Below are positions 26,100 through 34,216 of a stretch of DNA of 64,000 bases, piece after piece (the first letter of the stretch is position 1; each line of letters begins with the position of its first letter). The notes under the pieces were generated by a model that was given only the letters and a program-made list of their open reading frames with translations, was not told the DNA's origin and did not search any database. This DNA is from Pseudomonadota bacterium. Its GTDB lineage: Bacteria > Pseudomonadota > Gammaproteobacteria > Xanthomonadales > Xanthomonadaceae. A program made the translations under genes and the position numbers. The stretch is from the NCBI GenBank assembly GCA_023390905.1, contig JAEWBY010000080.1, positions 62,001-126,000 of the forward strand, read 5' to 3'.

Positions 26100-26852
26100 C
26101 TATTCCAGCTTCATCACGCCGCGACGCGGTGCGACGTTCCCGAGCGTCTGCTCCGCCACCGGCGCACCCAGTTCGATCAGCACCTCGCGTTGCTGCGCCA
26201 CAGGTGTGCGCAGCGTCTGTTCTTCGTATGCCATCAGCCGCGCGAACGCCGGCAGCGCGAGCACGCGCGCGATGTGCGCGGCGGTGCGCGGCCAGCGCGC
26301 GGCGTCCACCTGGTAGCGCACGAAGGCGGCATTGCGGAAGAAGGACGCAATCGCGATGTCGGCCACGCTGACCTCGCCGAACAGGAAACCGTGCTCCGGC
26401 AGTTGCGATTCCAGATAGTCCAGCGCCGTGGGCAGATCCTGTTCGCGCGCCTTCTGCACGACGGCTTCGTCGGTGGCCTCGTTGAACAGATAACGCTTGA
26501 CGCCGATCTGGTAGAACATTCCCCAGACGATCACGTCGCCCAGGCGCGAATCGGCGAACTCCTCCAGCCAGCGCGCGCGGGCGCGATCACGCGGACTGCG
26601 CGGATACAGCGCGGGCGCCGGTTGAAGTTCTTCCAGGTATTCGCAGATCACCGTCGAGTCGTTGACGATGAAGTCGCCATCGATCAGCACCGGTACGCGC
26701 CGCAGCGGACTAAGGCGGCTGAATTGGTCATCGCCGATGAACGGGGCGAACGGATCGATGCGGTAGTCGATGCCCTTCAGTTCCAGACAGACCAGCACCT
26801 TGCGCACGTAGGGCGAAAGATAGTTGCCAATGACCAGCATCGGTGGACGCAT
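26100..26852 (-). CDS. Glutathione S-transferase family protein
   Basis: 250 aa: thioredoxin-fold N-domain (LVIGNYLSPYVRKVLVCLEL, RRVPVLIDGDFIVNDSTVICEYLEE) and all-helical C-domain (FLFGEVSVADIAIASFFRNA). I chose the start after a GGAG site at 26852; a second ATG four codons later also fits. The active residue is probably Ser in the SPYV segment. Substrate unknown; the class conjugates or reduces electrophiles with glutathione. The C-terminal extension after about residue 215 is longer than usual. Confidence 0.9.
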   Translation of the reverse strand: MRPPMLVIGNYLSPYVRKVLVCLELKGIDYRIDPFAPFIGDDQFSRLSPLRRVPVLIDGDFIVNDSTVICEYLEELQPAPALYPRSPRDRARARWLEEFADSRLGDVIVWGMFYQIGVKRYLFNEATDEAVVQKAREQDLPTALDYLESQLPEHGFLFGEVSVADIAIASFFRNAAFVRYQVDAARWPRTAAHIARVLALPAFARLMAYEEQTLRTPVAQQREVLIELGAPVAEQTLGNVAPRRGVMKLE

Positions 26853-26902
26853 GCGCGCGCTCCGGGTGAAAACGCGCAGACTGCGCGTCGGGCGCGCCGT
26901 GG

Positions 26903-27790
26903 TCAACCCAGTGCGGTGTCCAGCGCCATCATCAGACAGAAGCCCACTGCCAGCCCGAGCGTGGCCGGGCCGCCGTGGCCGTGGCGGTTGGATTCGGGGA
27001 TTACACTGTGCGCGACGGCCGTGAGCATCGCACCGGCCGCGAAGGCCAGGCCCCAAGGCAGCAGCATCGAGGAGATGCCCACTGCCCACGCGCTGACGAT
27101 CGCCGCCAGCGGTTCGACCACGCCGGTGAACGCGCCGATGAACACCGCCTTGGCGCGCGCCATGCCGGCGCCGGCCAGGATCAGCGCCACCACCAGCCCT
27201 TCGGGCACGTCCTGCAACGCGATGCCCATCGCCAGCCCGGAGGCGCCATGCAACTGGCCGCCCGCGGCGACCCCGACCGCCATGCCCTCGGGGACGTTGT
27301 GCAGCATGATCGCGAACACGAACACCAGCACGCGCATCGGCACCAGCGGCTTGCCCGGCTGTTGCGGATCGCGCGGGTCTTCATCGGACAACACGTGATC
27401 CAGCGCGAGCAGCGCCAGCGTGCCCAGCAGCACGCCGGCGCTGATGATGCCCGCCGAGGGCCATGGGCCGAAGCCGATGCGCGCGGCCGCTTCCAGTCCG
27501 GGCAGCACCAGCGAGAATGCCGTCGCCGCCAGCATCACGCCGGCCCCGAAGCCGAGCAGCGCATCGGCCAGTTTCTGCGGCAGGCTGCGCACCACCAGCA
27601 CGGGCACCGCGCCCAGCGCGGTGGCCAGCGCACACAGTGCACCGCCGCGCACGCCGGCCAGCGCACCGCCGGAATGTTCCGGGGCCACGGCCAGCATCCA
27701 GCCGCTGACCAGCAGGATGAGGGCGGTCGCGGCAAAATACGGCCAGGCGACGGCCTGTCGGAACGCGAGCGGTTGCAGGACGCGATTCAT
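26903..27790 (-). CDS. ZIP-family metal transporter
   Basis: 295 aa, about eight transmembrane helices. The ZIP signature lies in helices IV-V: FAIMLHNVPEGMAVGVA and ALQDVPEGLVVALIL, which carry the His, Asn, Glu and Pro of the binuclear metal site. It imports zinc or other divalent cations in the inner membrane. I chose the start MNRVLQPL; the longer frame upstream is Arg-rich and unlike the family. Transcribed toward the glutathione transferase gene, 50 bp apart, probably co-transcribed. Confidence 0.92.
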   Translation of the reverse strand: MNRVLQPLAFRQAVAWPYFAATALILLVSGWMLAVAPEHSGGALAGVRGGALCALATALGAVPVLVVRSLPQKLADALLGFGAGVMLAATAFSLVLPGLEAAARIGFGPWPSAGIISAGVLLGTLALLALDHVLSDEDPRDPQQPGKPLVPMRVLVFVFAIMLHNVPEGMAVGVAAGGQLHGASGLAMGIALQDVPEGLVVALILAGAGMARAKAVFIGAFTGVVEPLAAIVSAWAVGISSMLLPWGLAFAAGAMLTAVAHSVIPESNRHGHGGPATLGLAVGFCLMMALDTALG

Positions 27791-27895
27791 GCGCGACGGA
27801 CTCCGGGCTGGCCGTGCGCGTGCGCAAAGCCGATGCACCGATACTACGCCGCGCCGTGTCGAGCCGATTTCACTCGCGCCGATCGCGGCCACGCG

Positions 27896-28501
27896 TCAGC
27901 GGCGTTCGTACTTCCAGTGCCGCGTGCGGCCTTCGGCCAGCCACTCGATCGCCTGCGCCAGGCACCGTTGCCGCGTCTGCGCGCGCTTGGCCTCGATGAT
28001 CCATTCGATGTAATCGCGGCGATGGCTCGGACTGAAGCCTTCGAATGTCCGCGCGGCCGCCGGGTTGGCCTGCAGTGCCGCGTGCAGATCGTCGGGCACC
28101 GGCAGCGCCGCGCGCGGCCTGGCGATGCGTCGGGGCGCCGCACCACGGGCGGCCTGTTCGTTGAGGCGCATGGCCTTGCGGATCATCGCCAGCAGGGATC
28201 TCTTCGCGGGCACATCGGCCAGCGTGGTCATCCGTCCGAAGCTGCCCATGCCCTCGCGCGGCGAGCCATCGCCGGTGACTTCGGCGTGTTTCCAGAATCC
28301 GAACGAGGCATGCTGCTTGAACGCCGCCATGCCGCACAGGATGCCGCCGGCATGGACGAAGGTGGGCATGCCCCACTTGATGGTCTCTTCCACTTGCGGA
28401 CAAGCTTCGTGCACCGATGCGCGCAGATGTTCGAGGATGGGCCGCGCGAACTCCGCCGAGCGTTCGATGTAGGCGTCGATGCGCGGATCGGTGCGGCTCA
28501 T
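27896..28501 (-). CDS. YdeI/OmpD-associated family protein (DUF1801 plus OmdA)
   Basis: 201 aa. The N-terminal DUF1801/YdhG-like domain (EETIKWGMPTFVHAGGILCGMAAFKQHASFGFW) is followed by a C-terminal OmdA-like segment (SHRRDYIEWIIEAKRAQTRQRC ending HWKYERR). Related proteins have been linked to polymyxin or bacteriocin protection, but the molecular role is unclear. AGGAG precedes the ATG. Same strand as the ZIP gene, with a 105-bp gap. Confidence 0.88.
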   Translation of the reverse strand: MSRTDPRIDAYIERSAEFARPILEHLRASVHEACPQVEETIKWGMPTFVHAGGILCGMAAFKQHASFGFWKHAEVTGDGSPREGMGSFGRMTTLADVPAKRSLLAMIRKAMRLNEQAARGAAPRRIARPRAALPVPDDLHAALQANPAAARTFEGFSPSHRRDYIEWIIEAKRAQTRQRCLAQAIEWLAEGRTRHWKYERR

Positions 28502-28633
28502 GCAGGTCTCCTGCGGCGTGCGTGTCGGGCGCAGCTTAGCGGTGGCGCGCCGTTGTGCAACGCCACTCGCGCCGTCACGACCCGTGAAGCCTGCGGTCGT
28601 TATGCTGTCGCGGTCGTTTTCCCGGAATCGCGC

Positions 28634-29290
28634 ATGTTCCGCCCCCTCGTCGCCATCGCCGCGCTGCCGTGCATATTGTCGGCCTGCCAGACCGCGCCCG
28701 CCGTGGCCGATACGCCCGCGCCGGCGGTGATGCGCAGCCAGTGGCAATGCGGGGAGCTGGGCATCGACGCCAGCTTCGATACCGGCGTGGCCGATCAGGT
28801 GGTGCTGGTGATCGACGGCCGCCGCATCACCTTGCCGCACGCGGTTTCCGCTTCGGGCGCGCGCTATGCCGATGACGCCGGCAACCAGTTCTGGACCAAG
28901 GGCAACGGCGGCACGCTCAGCCTCGCCGAGCAGGCGGATCGCCCCTGCACGCGCAACGACCTGGTGTCGCCGTGGGATCGCGCCCGGGAACGTGGCGTGC
29001 GCTTCCGCGCGATCGGGCAGGAACCGGGCTGGCTGGCGGAAGTCGGCGGCGGCGATCACCCGCCGCTGCATGCCGAGCTCGATTACGGTCAGCGCCACAT
29101 CGATCTGCCGCGCACCGATTTCGCCGGGGATCGCTATCGTGGTCACGCCAGCGACGGCACGCCGGTGGAACTGCAGGTGCAGCGCGCCAACTGCACCGAT
29201 GCGATGAGCGGCGAAGCCTTCCCCGCCACCGCGATCCTGCGCGTGGGCGATCGCACCTACCACGGCTGCGGCCGTGCCCTCATGGAGTAA
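28634..29290 (+). CDS. Lipoprotein with MliC-like lysozyme inhibitor domain
   Basis: 218 aa lipoprotein; lipobox LSAC with Cys18. Residues about 36-100 match the MliC/PliC lysozyme-inhibitor fold (WQCGELGIDASF, ARYADDAGNQFWTKGNGGTLSL). The C-terminal half (FRAIGQEPGWLAEVG, YRGHASDGTPVELQVQRANC, FPATAILRVGDRTYHGCGRAL) is the COG3650-type domain often fused to it. It should sit in the outer membrane facing the periplasm. The stop is 3 bases before the start of the barnase-like gene. The DNA upstream has a TATGCT -10-like box (28601-28606). Confidence 0.85.
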   Translation: MFRPLVAIAALPCILSACQTAPAVADTPAPAVMRSQWQCGELGIDASFDTGVADQVVLVIDGRRITLPHAVSASGARYADDAGNQFWTKGNGGTLSLAEQADRPCTRNDLVSPWDRARERGVRFRAIGQEPGWLAEVGGGDHPPLHAELDYGQRHIDLPRTDFAGDRYRGHASDGTPVELQVQRANCTDAMSGEAFPATAILRVGDRTYHGCGRALME

Positions 29291-29293
29291 TGC

Positions 29294-29845
29294 ATGCCGC
29301 GCCGTTCCCGTCGCAACCGCAATCCCGGCATCCGCGCCACCAGCCTGATCGTGCTGTTGCTGGTGCTCATCGCCGGCGCCTGGTTCTGGCAGCGCTCCTC
29401 CGGTGACAGCGGTGGCGCACCGGACGCCATCGAAGAGATCGGCACGCGCCAGGGCGACCGCAACGTCGCCGCGCTGCCGCTGCCGCCCGCCGATTCCACC
29501 CGCGTGCAGCAAGCGCGCTCCGCGAGTCCGGGTGCCACTGAGCCTGATTCGGCCGCATTGCCCGCGTTCCTGCCGCCGGAGGCACGTCACACGCTGGATC
29601 TGATCGCGCGCGGCGGGCCGTTCCCGCACCGGCAGGACGGCAGCGTATTCGGCAATCGCGAAGGGCGCCTGCCGGCGAAACCGCGCGGCTACTATCACGA
29701 GTACACCGTCGATACGCCCGGGCTGGATCACCGCGGGGCGCGACGCATCGTCACCGGCGGTCAGCCACCGTCGGAGTACTACTACAGCGATGATCACTAC
29801 GGCAGTTTCCGCCGTTTCGACGTGTCGGCGCAGGTGCGGCGATGA
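29294..29845 (+). CDS. Membrane-anchored barnase-like ribonuclease
   Basis: 183 aa. Basic N-terminus, one transmembrane segment at about 15-33 (SLIVLLLVLIAGAWFW), a Pro/Ala/Ser-rich linker to about 95, then a microbial ribonuclease (barnase/N1) domain. The expected catalytic residues are present: Glu136 (YYHEYTVDT), Arg150/151 and His168 (YSDDHYGSFRRF), giving a barnase-type E-R-H set. N-in topology would place the RNase in the periplasm. The ATG is 4 bases after the lipoprotein gene, and the stop overlaps the barstar start by ATGA. The cognate inhibitor next door suggests the enzyme is active. Confidence 0.88.
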   Translation: MPRRSRRNRNPGIRATSLIVLLLVLIAGAWFWQRSSGDSGGAPDAIEEIGTRQGDRNVAALPLPPADSTRVQQARSASPGATEPDSAALPAFLPPEARHTLDLIARGGPFPHRQDGSVFGNREGRLPAKPRGYYHEYTVDTPGLDHRGARRIVTGGQPPSEYYYSDDHYGSFRRFDVSAQVRR

Positions 29846-30291
29846 GTGCCTCGGGCTTCGACACCGGGCTGGGTGATGCGGCCAGCGCGGGCGTCTTCTT
29901 CGTCACCGGCGACGATCTGGACACGCTGGCGGCGGTGGCCCGCGATCACGGCCTGCGCGTCTGCCGGCTGGATCTGTCCGGCTGCGACGGCAAGGCGGCG
30001 CTGCTGCTGCGCATCGGCACGCAACTGGACTTCCCGGACAGCACCGGCCGCAACTGGGACGCACTGTCGGACAACCTGCGCGATCTGTCGTGGCTGCCCG
30101 CGCCCGGTTATGTGCTGCTGCTGGATCAGGCCACCGATCTGCGCGACCGCGATGAGGCCAGCTTCGACACGCTGCTGGACATCCTCAACGAAGCGGCCGG
30201 CTTCTGGGCCAGCCAGGACGTGCCGTTCTGGGCGTTCATCGCGCTGGACGACGCCGAATTCGATCAGTTCGACGACGCGCAGGACGCCTGA
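29842..30291 (+). CDS. Barstar-family ribonuclease inhibitor
   Basis: 149 aa, longer than Bacillus barstar (about 90) by N- and C-terminal additions. Barstar core: LRVCRLDLSGCDGKAALLLRIGTQLDFPD, then GRNWDALSDNLRDLSWLPAPGYVLLLD and FDTLLDILNEAAGFWASQDVPFWAFI. The N-terminal 25 residues and the acidic C-terminus (DDAEFDQFDDAQDA) are extra. Barstar-family proteins bind and block barnase-type RNases with very high affinity in the cytoplasm. No signal peptide. The ATGA overlap with the RNase gene means the toxin and inhibitor are made together. Confidence 0.9.
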   Translation: MSASGFDTGLGDAASAGVFFVTGDDLDTLAAVARDHGLRVCRLDLSGCDGKAALLLRIGTQLDFPDSTGRNWDALSDNLRDLSWLPAPGYVLLLDQATDLRDRDEASFDTLLDILNEAAGFWASQDVPFWAFIALDDAEFDQFDDAQDA

Positions 30292-30351
30292 TCGCTTGGC
30301 CGCGCAGGCGGCGGCCCTTCCGCCATCGGCGCGCGCCTGCGATCATGGCGC

Positions 30352-31728
30352 ATGAACGATTTCAAGCAATTGCCGCTGTCCGATGCCCTGCGCGTGGGCA
30401 TCGAAGCACTGGGTTATGCGCGGATGACCCCGGTGCAGGCGCAGAGCCTTCCGCCCATCCTGGAAGGGCGCGACCTCATCGCGCAGGCCCCGACCGGCAG
30501 CGGCAAGACCGCCGCGTTCGGACTGGGCCTGCTGCAACGCGTGGACGTGGGGATCATCCGCGTGCAGGCGTTGGTGCTCTGCCCGACGCGCGAACTGGCC
30601 GAGCAGGTCGCCGGGCAGATCCGCAGGCTGGCCATCGGCGTGCCCAACCTGAAAGTGCTGCTGCTGTGCGGCGGCATGCCGCTGGCGCCGCAACTGGCCT
30701 CGCTGGAGGCGCACGATCCGCACGTGGTCGTGGGCACGCCGGGACGCGTGCAGGAACTGCTGCGCAAGAAGGCGCTGCATCTGGGCGGCGTGCGCACGCT
30801 GGTGCTGGACGAGGCCGATCGCATGCTCGACATGGGCTTCGAGGAACCGATCCGCGAAATCGTCGGCAAGCTGCCGCGCGAACGCCAGGGCCTGTTGTTC
30901 TCGGCCACCTTCCCCGATGGCATCCGCGCGATCGCGCGCAACGTGCTGCGCGATCCGGTGGAAGTGACGGTCGAGGGCGCCGAGCAGTCCGGCGACATCG
31001 CGCAGCGTTTCGTCGAAGTGGACCCGGCGCGCAAGCAACTGGCACTAGCCGGTTTCCTCGCCAGCGAACAACCCGAATCGGTGGTCGTGTTCTGCAACAT
31101 GCGCAAGGACACCGATGAGGTCGCCGCTTCGCTGCAGCACTTCGGGTTCTCGGCACTGGCGCTGCACGGCGACATGGAACAGCGCGATCGCGAGGAAGTG
31201 CTGGTGCGCTTTTCCAATCGCAGTTGCAACGTGCTGGTGGCCAGCGACGTCGCCGCGCGCGGTCTGGACATCGCCGATCTCGCGGCGGTGGTGAACTACG
31301 ACCTGCCCACCGACGCCGACACCTACGTGCATCGCATCGGCCGCACCGGCCGGGCCGGACGCAGCGGCTGGGCGCTGAGCCTGTGCACGCCGCGCGAGCG
31401 CCCGCGCGCGGCGCAACTGGAGGAACGGCTGGGCCAGCCGCTGCGCTGGGAAAAGAACCTCCCGCCACCGCCGCGCGCCAACAGCGCGCCGGCCGCGCCG
31501 ATGGTCAGCCTGCGCATCGACGCCGGAAAGACCGACAAGCTCCGCCCCGGCGACATTCTCGGCGCCCTCACCGGCGAGGCCGGCCTGCCGGCCGCGGCCA
31601 TCGGAAAGATCGCGATCTACCCCACCCGTTCCTACGTGGCGATCGAACGCAGCAAGGCCGCCCAGGCCCTGGCGCGCCTCAACAGCGGCCGGATCAAGGG
31701 ACGCAGCTTCCGGGTGCGGAAGGTCTAG
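30352..31728 (+). CDS. dbpA: ATP-dependent RNA helicase DbpA
   Basis: 458 aa DEAD-box protein. Q motif (GYARMTPVQAQSLPP), Walker A APTGSGKT, PTRELA, VLDEADRMLDMGF, SATFP, ASDVAARGLDI and HRIGRTGRAG are all present. A C-terminal DbpA RNA-binding domain (SLRIDAGKTDKLRPGDILGA; RSYVAIERSKAAQAL) identifies it as DbpA, which binds hairpin 92 of 23S rRNA and helps assemble the 50S subunit. Separated from the barstar gene by 60 bp. Followed by a terminator shared with the convergent cold-shock gene. Confidence 0.95.
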   Translation: MNDFKQLPLSDALRVGIEALGYARMTPVQAQSLPPILEGRDLIAQAPTGSGKTAAFGLGLLQRVDVGIIRVQALVLCPTRELAEQVAGQIRRLAIGVPNLKVLLLCGGMPLAPQLASLEAHDPHVVVGTPGRVQELLRKKALHLGGVRTLVLDEADRMLDMGFEEPIREIVGKLPRERQGLLFSATFPDGIRAIARNVLRDPVEVTVEGAEQSGDIAQRFVEVDPARKQLALAGFLASEQPESVVVFCNMRKDTDEVAASLQHFGFSALALHGDMEQRDREEVLVRFSNRSCNVLVASDVAARGLDIADLAAVVNYDLPTDADTYVHRIGRTGRAGRSGWALSLCTPRERPRAAQLEERLGQPLRWEKNLPPPPRANSAPAAPMVSLRIDAGKTDKLRPGDILGALTGEAGLPAAAIGKIAIYPTRSYVAIERSKAAQALARLNSGRIKGRSFRVRKV

Positions 31729-31830
31729 GCCGGCTCGGCGGCTGCGCCGGCCGAAGCCGGGATTCCGGATTGAACGGGATGGCCGATCGGCTCCGCTTGC
31801 GGATCCCCGGTGCCGAACCCCATCCCGGCC

Positions 31831-31860
31831 AAAGAAAAACGCCGGGACATGCCCGGCGTT
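31831..31860 (-). terminator. Intrinsic terminator of the cold-shock gene
   Basis: Nine-base stem AACGCCGGG / CCCGGCGTT (31838-31846 with 31852-31860), loop ACATG. On the minus strand it is followed by a T-rich TTTTTCTTT tract. It lies just past the cold-shock gene stop and may also stop dbpA transcripts. Confidence 0.85.
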
Positions 31861-31886
31861 CTCTGGTGACTCAAGTCAGCGCTGGA

Positions 31887-32096
31887 TTACAGCGGCTGCA
31901 CCTGGTCGGCCTGCATGCCCTTCTGGCCCTGCACAGCCACGAAGGAGACCGCCTGGCCTTCCTTCAGCGACTTGAAGCCGGTGCCCTGGATCGCGCGGAA
32001 ATGCACGAACAGGTCCGGGCCGCTCTGCGGGGTGATGAAGCCGAAGCCCTTGGCATCGTTGAACCACTTGACAGTGCCGGTCTGACGCTCAGACAT
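31887..32096 (-). CDS. cspA: Cold-shock protein (CspA family)
   Basis: 69 aa, single cold-shock domain with both RNA-binding motifs: KGFGFI (RNP1) and DLFVHF (RNP2), preceded by GTVKWFNDA. Binds single-stranded RNA and DNA and acts as an RNA chaperone. Preceded by AGGAG with 8-nt spacing. The divergent intergenic region gives room for a long 5' leader, as in cold-inducible csp mRNAs, although no conserved cold box can be named from sequence alone. Confidence 0.96.
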   Translation of the reverse strand: MSERQTGTVKWFNDAKGFGFITPQSGPDLFVHFRAIQGTGFKSLKEGQAVSFVAVQGQKGMQADQVQPL

Positions 32097-32401
32097 CTTT
32101 ACTAACTCCTGAAACGGATTGGGTTGGATTTAAATCGCGGATTCCGGATTTCCGGGCCGAGACTGAGTTTGCAGGCGTTGGTAAAGCGACGATGTAGCAG
32201 ATGTATCTACCGCATCAGGCTCACGATTCACGGTGACCCTGGCAAGCACAGTGCCGAGCACTCTACCGGGCTTGAAGCACAAAAGCGACTGCTTTGCATC
32301 GGAGAACGAAAAAAAGTTCCCCGGACCGGCCACTGGAACCGTTTACTGCGGTGTCCGCCAGCCCGCCCCGTATGATGGCGCCCCCATTCCACGGACCGCC
32401 C
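32097..32401. other. Divergent intergenic region csp / yaeQ
   Basis: 305 bp with lower G+C than its surroundings, including runs of A and T. On the plus strand TATGAT at 32371-32376, 25 bp before the yaeQ ATG, is a good -10 candidate; no clear -35 is visible at 16-18 bp. The minus-strand half probably encodes the csp mRNA leader. No gene. Confidence 0.45.
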
Positions 32402-32962
32402 ATGGCACTCAAGGCCACCATCGTCAAAGCCGACCTGCAGATCAGCGACATGGATCGGCATTACTACGCCAGCCACGGGCTCACGCTGGCCCAGCATCCG
32501 TCCGAGACCGACACCCGGTTGATGGTTCGGCTGCTGGCCTTCGCGCTGCATGCGCATGACCGGCTGGCGTTCGGGCGCGGCCTGAGTACCGAGGAGGATC
32601 CCGATCTCTGGCGGCACGACTACGGCGGCGAGATCGAACAATGGATCGAACTTGGCCAGCCGGAGGAAAGCCGCCTGCGCCGCGCCTGCGGCCGCGCACG
32701 CGAGGTCATCGTGCTGAACTACGGCGGTCGCGCCGCCGATCTGTGGTGGGAGAAGAACGCCGCCGGCCTGGCGCGGCTGCGCAACCTGCGCGTGCTGGAT
32801 CTGCCGGCCGAAGAGGTCGATGCACTGACACTGCTGCACGCGCGCGGCATGCGCGCCAGCGTCTTCATCCAGGACCACGCCGTGCAGTGGCTGGACGAGA
32901 GCGGCCGCCAGCTCGATCTGCATCCGCAGGTCCGCCAGCCGGGCCTGGCATCGGCGGACTGA
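32402..32962 (+). CDS. yaeQ: YaeQ family protein
   Basis: 186 aa (E. coli YaeQ 181). Conserved from MALKATIVKADLQISDMDRHYYASHGLTLAQHPSETD through RLMVRLLAFALHA and WIELGQPEESRLRRACGRA. The fold is a PD-(D/E)XK-like nuclease relative with no confirmed activity; E. coli YaeQ was linked to suppression of rfaH defects. I chose the start at the conserved MALK; the longer frame upstream is unlike the family. A gap of only three bases separates it from the flavoprotein gene, so they are co-transcribed. Confidence 0.93.
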   Translation: MALKATIVKADLQISDMDRHYYASHGLTLAQHPSETDTRLMVRLLAFALHAHDRLAFGRGLSTEEDPDLWRHDYGGEIEQWIELGQPEESRLRRACGRAREVIVLNYGGRAADLWWEKNAAGLARLRNLRVLDLPAEEVDALTLLHARGMRASVFIQDHAVQWLDESGRQLDLHPQVRQPGLASAD

Positions 32963-32965
32963 TCC

Positions 32966-34147
32966 ATGCGGCCGACCCATGACGTGATCATCATCGGCGC
33001 CGGCGCGGCCGGGCTGATGTGCGCACTCACCGCGGGCCAGCGCGGCCTGCGCGTGCTGGTGATCGAGCACGCGAACAAGGTCGGCAAGAAGATCCTGATG
33101 TCCGGTGGCGGTCGCTGCAATTTCACCAACACCGGTACCACGCCGGCCAATTACCTCTCGGCCAATCCGCATTTCTGCAAGTCGGCGCTGGCGCGCTACA
33201 CGCCGGCCGATTTCATCGAGATGGTCGATCGCCATCGCATCGCCTGGCATGAGAAGGAACTCGGCCAGTTGTTCTGTGACGTGTCCTCCAAGCTGATCGT
33301 GCGGATGCTGCTGGACGAATGCCACGCCGCGCACGCGCGCATCGAAACCCAGTGCGAGGTGCGCGATGTGCAGCAGGTGCAGGATGGCTTCCGTGTCGAT
33401 ACCTCGCAGGGCGCCTTCGCCGCGCCGTCGCTGGTGGTCGCCACCGGTGGGCTGTCGATTCCGAGCCTGGGCGCGACCGGCTTCGGTTACGAACTCGCAC
33501 GCCGGTTCGGCCATGCCGTGCTGCCCACGCGCGCCGGACTGGTGCCGCTCACGCTCAGTGGCAAGCACCAGGAGCGCCTGCACGATCTCAGCGGCGTGGC
33601 GGTGCCGGTCGAAGCCCGCTGCGGCAGACAGCAGTTCCGCAATTTCATGCTGATCACCCATCGCGGTGTCAGCGGCCCGGCGATCCTGCAGATCTCCTCG
33701 TACTGGCAGCCGGGCGAGGATCTGCATCTGGATCTGCTGCCGGGACAGGACGCGCTGGCCTGGCTGAAGGAGCAGCAGGCGCAGCGGCCGGCCGCCGAAC
33801 TGAAGACGGTGCTGTCCGATGCATTGCCGCGCCGCTTCGCCCAGCGATTGTGCGAAGCCTGGTTGCCCAATCGCCCGCTGCGCCAGTTCAACGAACCGCA
33901 GTTGCGCGAGATCGCCGCCGTGCTGCGCGACTGGCCGCTGGTCGCCAGTGGCACCGAGGGCTATCGCACCGCCGAGGTCACGCTCGGTGGCGTGGACACC
34001 GACGGCCTGTCATCGAGCACGATGATGTCCCGCCACGTCGCCGGCCTGTACTTCATCGGCGAAGTGGTCGATGTGACCGGCTGGCTCGGCGGCTACAACT
34101 TCCAGTGGGCCTGGGCCTCGGGCCACGCGGCCGGACTGGCGGTCTGA
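32966..34147 (+). CDS. HI0933/YhiN-family flavoprotein
   Basis: 393 aa NAD(P)/FAD-dependent oxidoreductase. Rossmann dinucleotide motif IIIGAGAAGLMCALTAGQRG, then the family signature VGKKILMSGGGRCNFTNT, a mid-region VVATGGLSIPSLGATGFGYELA, and the C-terminal YFIGEVVDVTGWLGGYNFQWAWASG that closes the FAD site. The family (BaiN-like) is known in bile-acid reduction in some bacteria, but the substrate here is unknown. A second HI0933 relative lies at 42872-44134. Operon with yaeQ. Confidence 0.93.
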   Translation: MRPTHDVIIIGAGAAGLMCALTAGQRGLRVLVIEHANKVGKKILMSGGGRCNFTNTGTTPANYLSANPHFCKSALARYTPADFIEMVDRHRIAWHEKELGQLFCDVSSKLIVRMLLDECHAAHARIETQCEVRDVQQVQDGFRVDTSQGAFAAPSLVVATGGLSIPSLGATGFGYELARRFGHAVLPTRAGLVPLTLSGKHQERLHDLSGVAVPVEARCGRQQFRNFMLITHRGVSGPAILQISSYWQPGEDLHLDLLPGQDALAWLKEQQAQRPAAELKTVLSDALPRRFAQRLCEAWLPNRPLRQFNEPQLREIAAVLRDWPLVASGTEGYRTAEVTLGGVDTDGLSSSTMMSRHVAGLYFIGEVVDVTGWLGGYNFQWAWASGHAAGLAV

Positions 34148-34216
34148 CGCGGCGCGGCAACTGCGGTGCGGACAGGCTTGCTAAGCTCGGCGTGGGTAAC
34201 CGGTGTCAGCTCAAGC

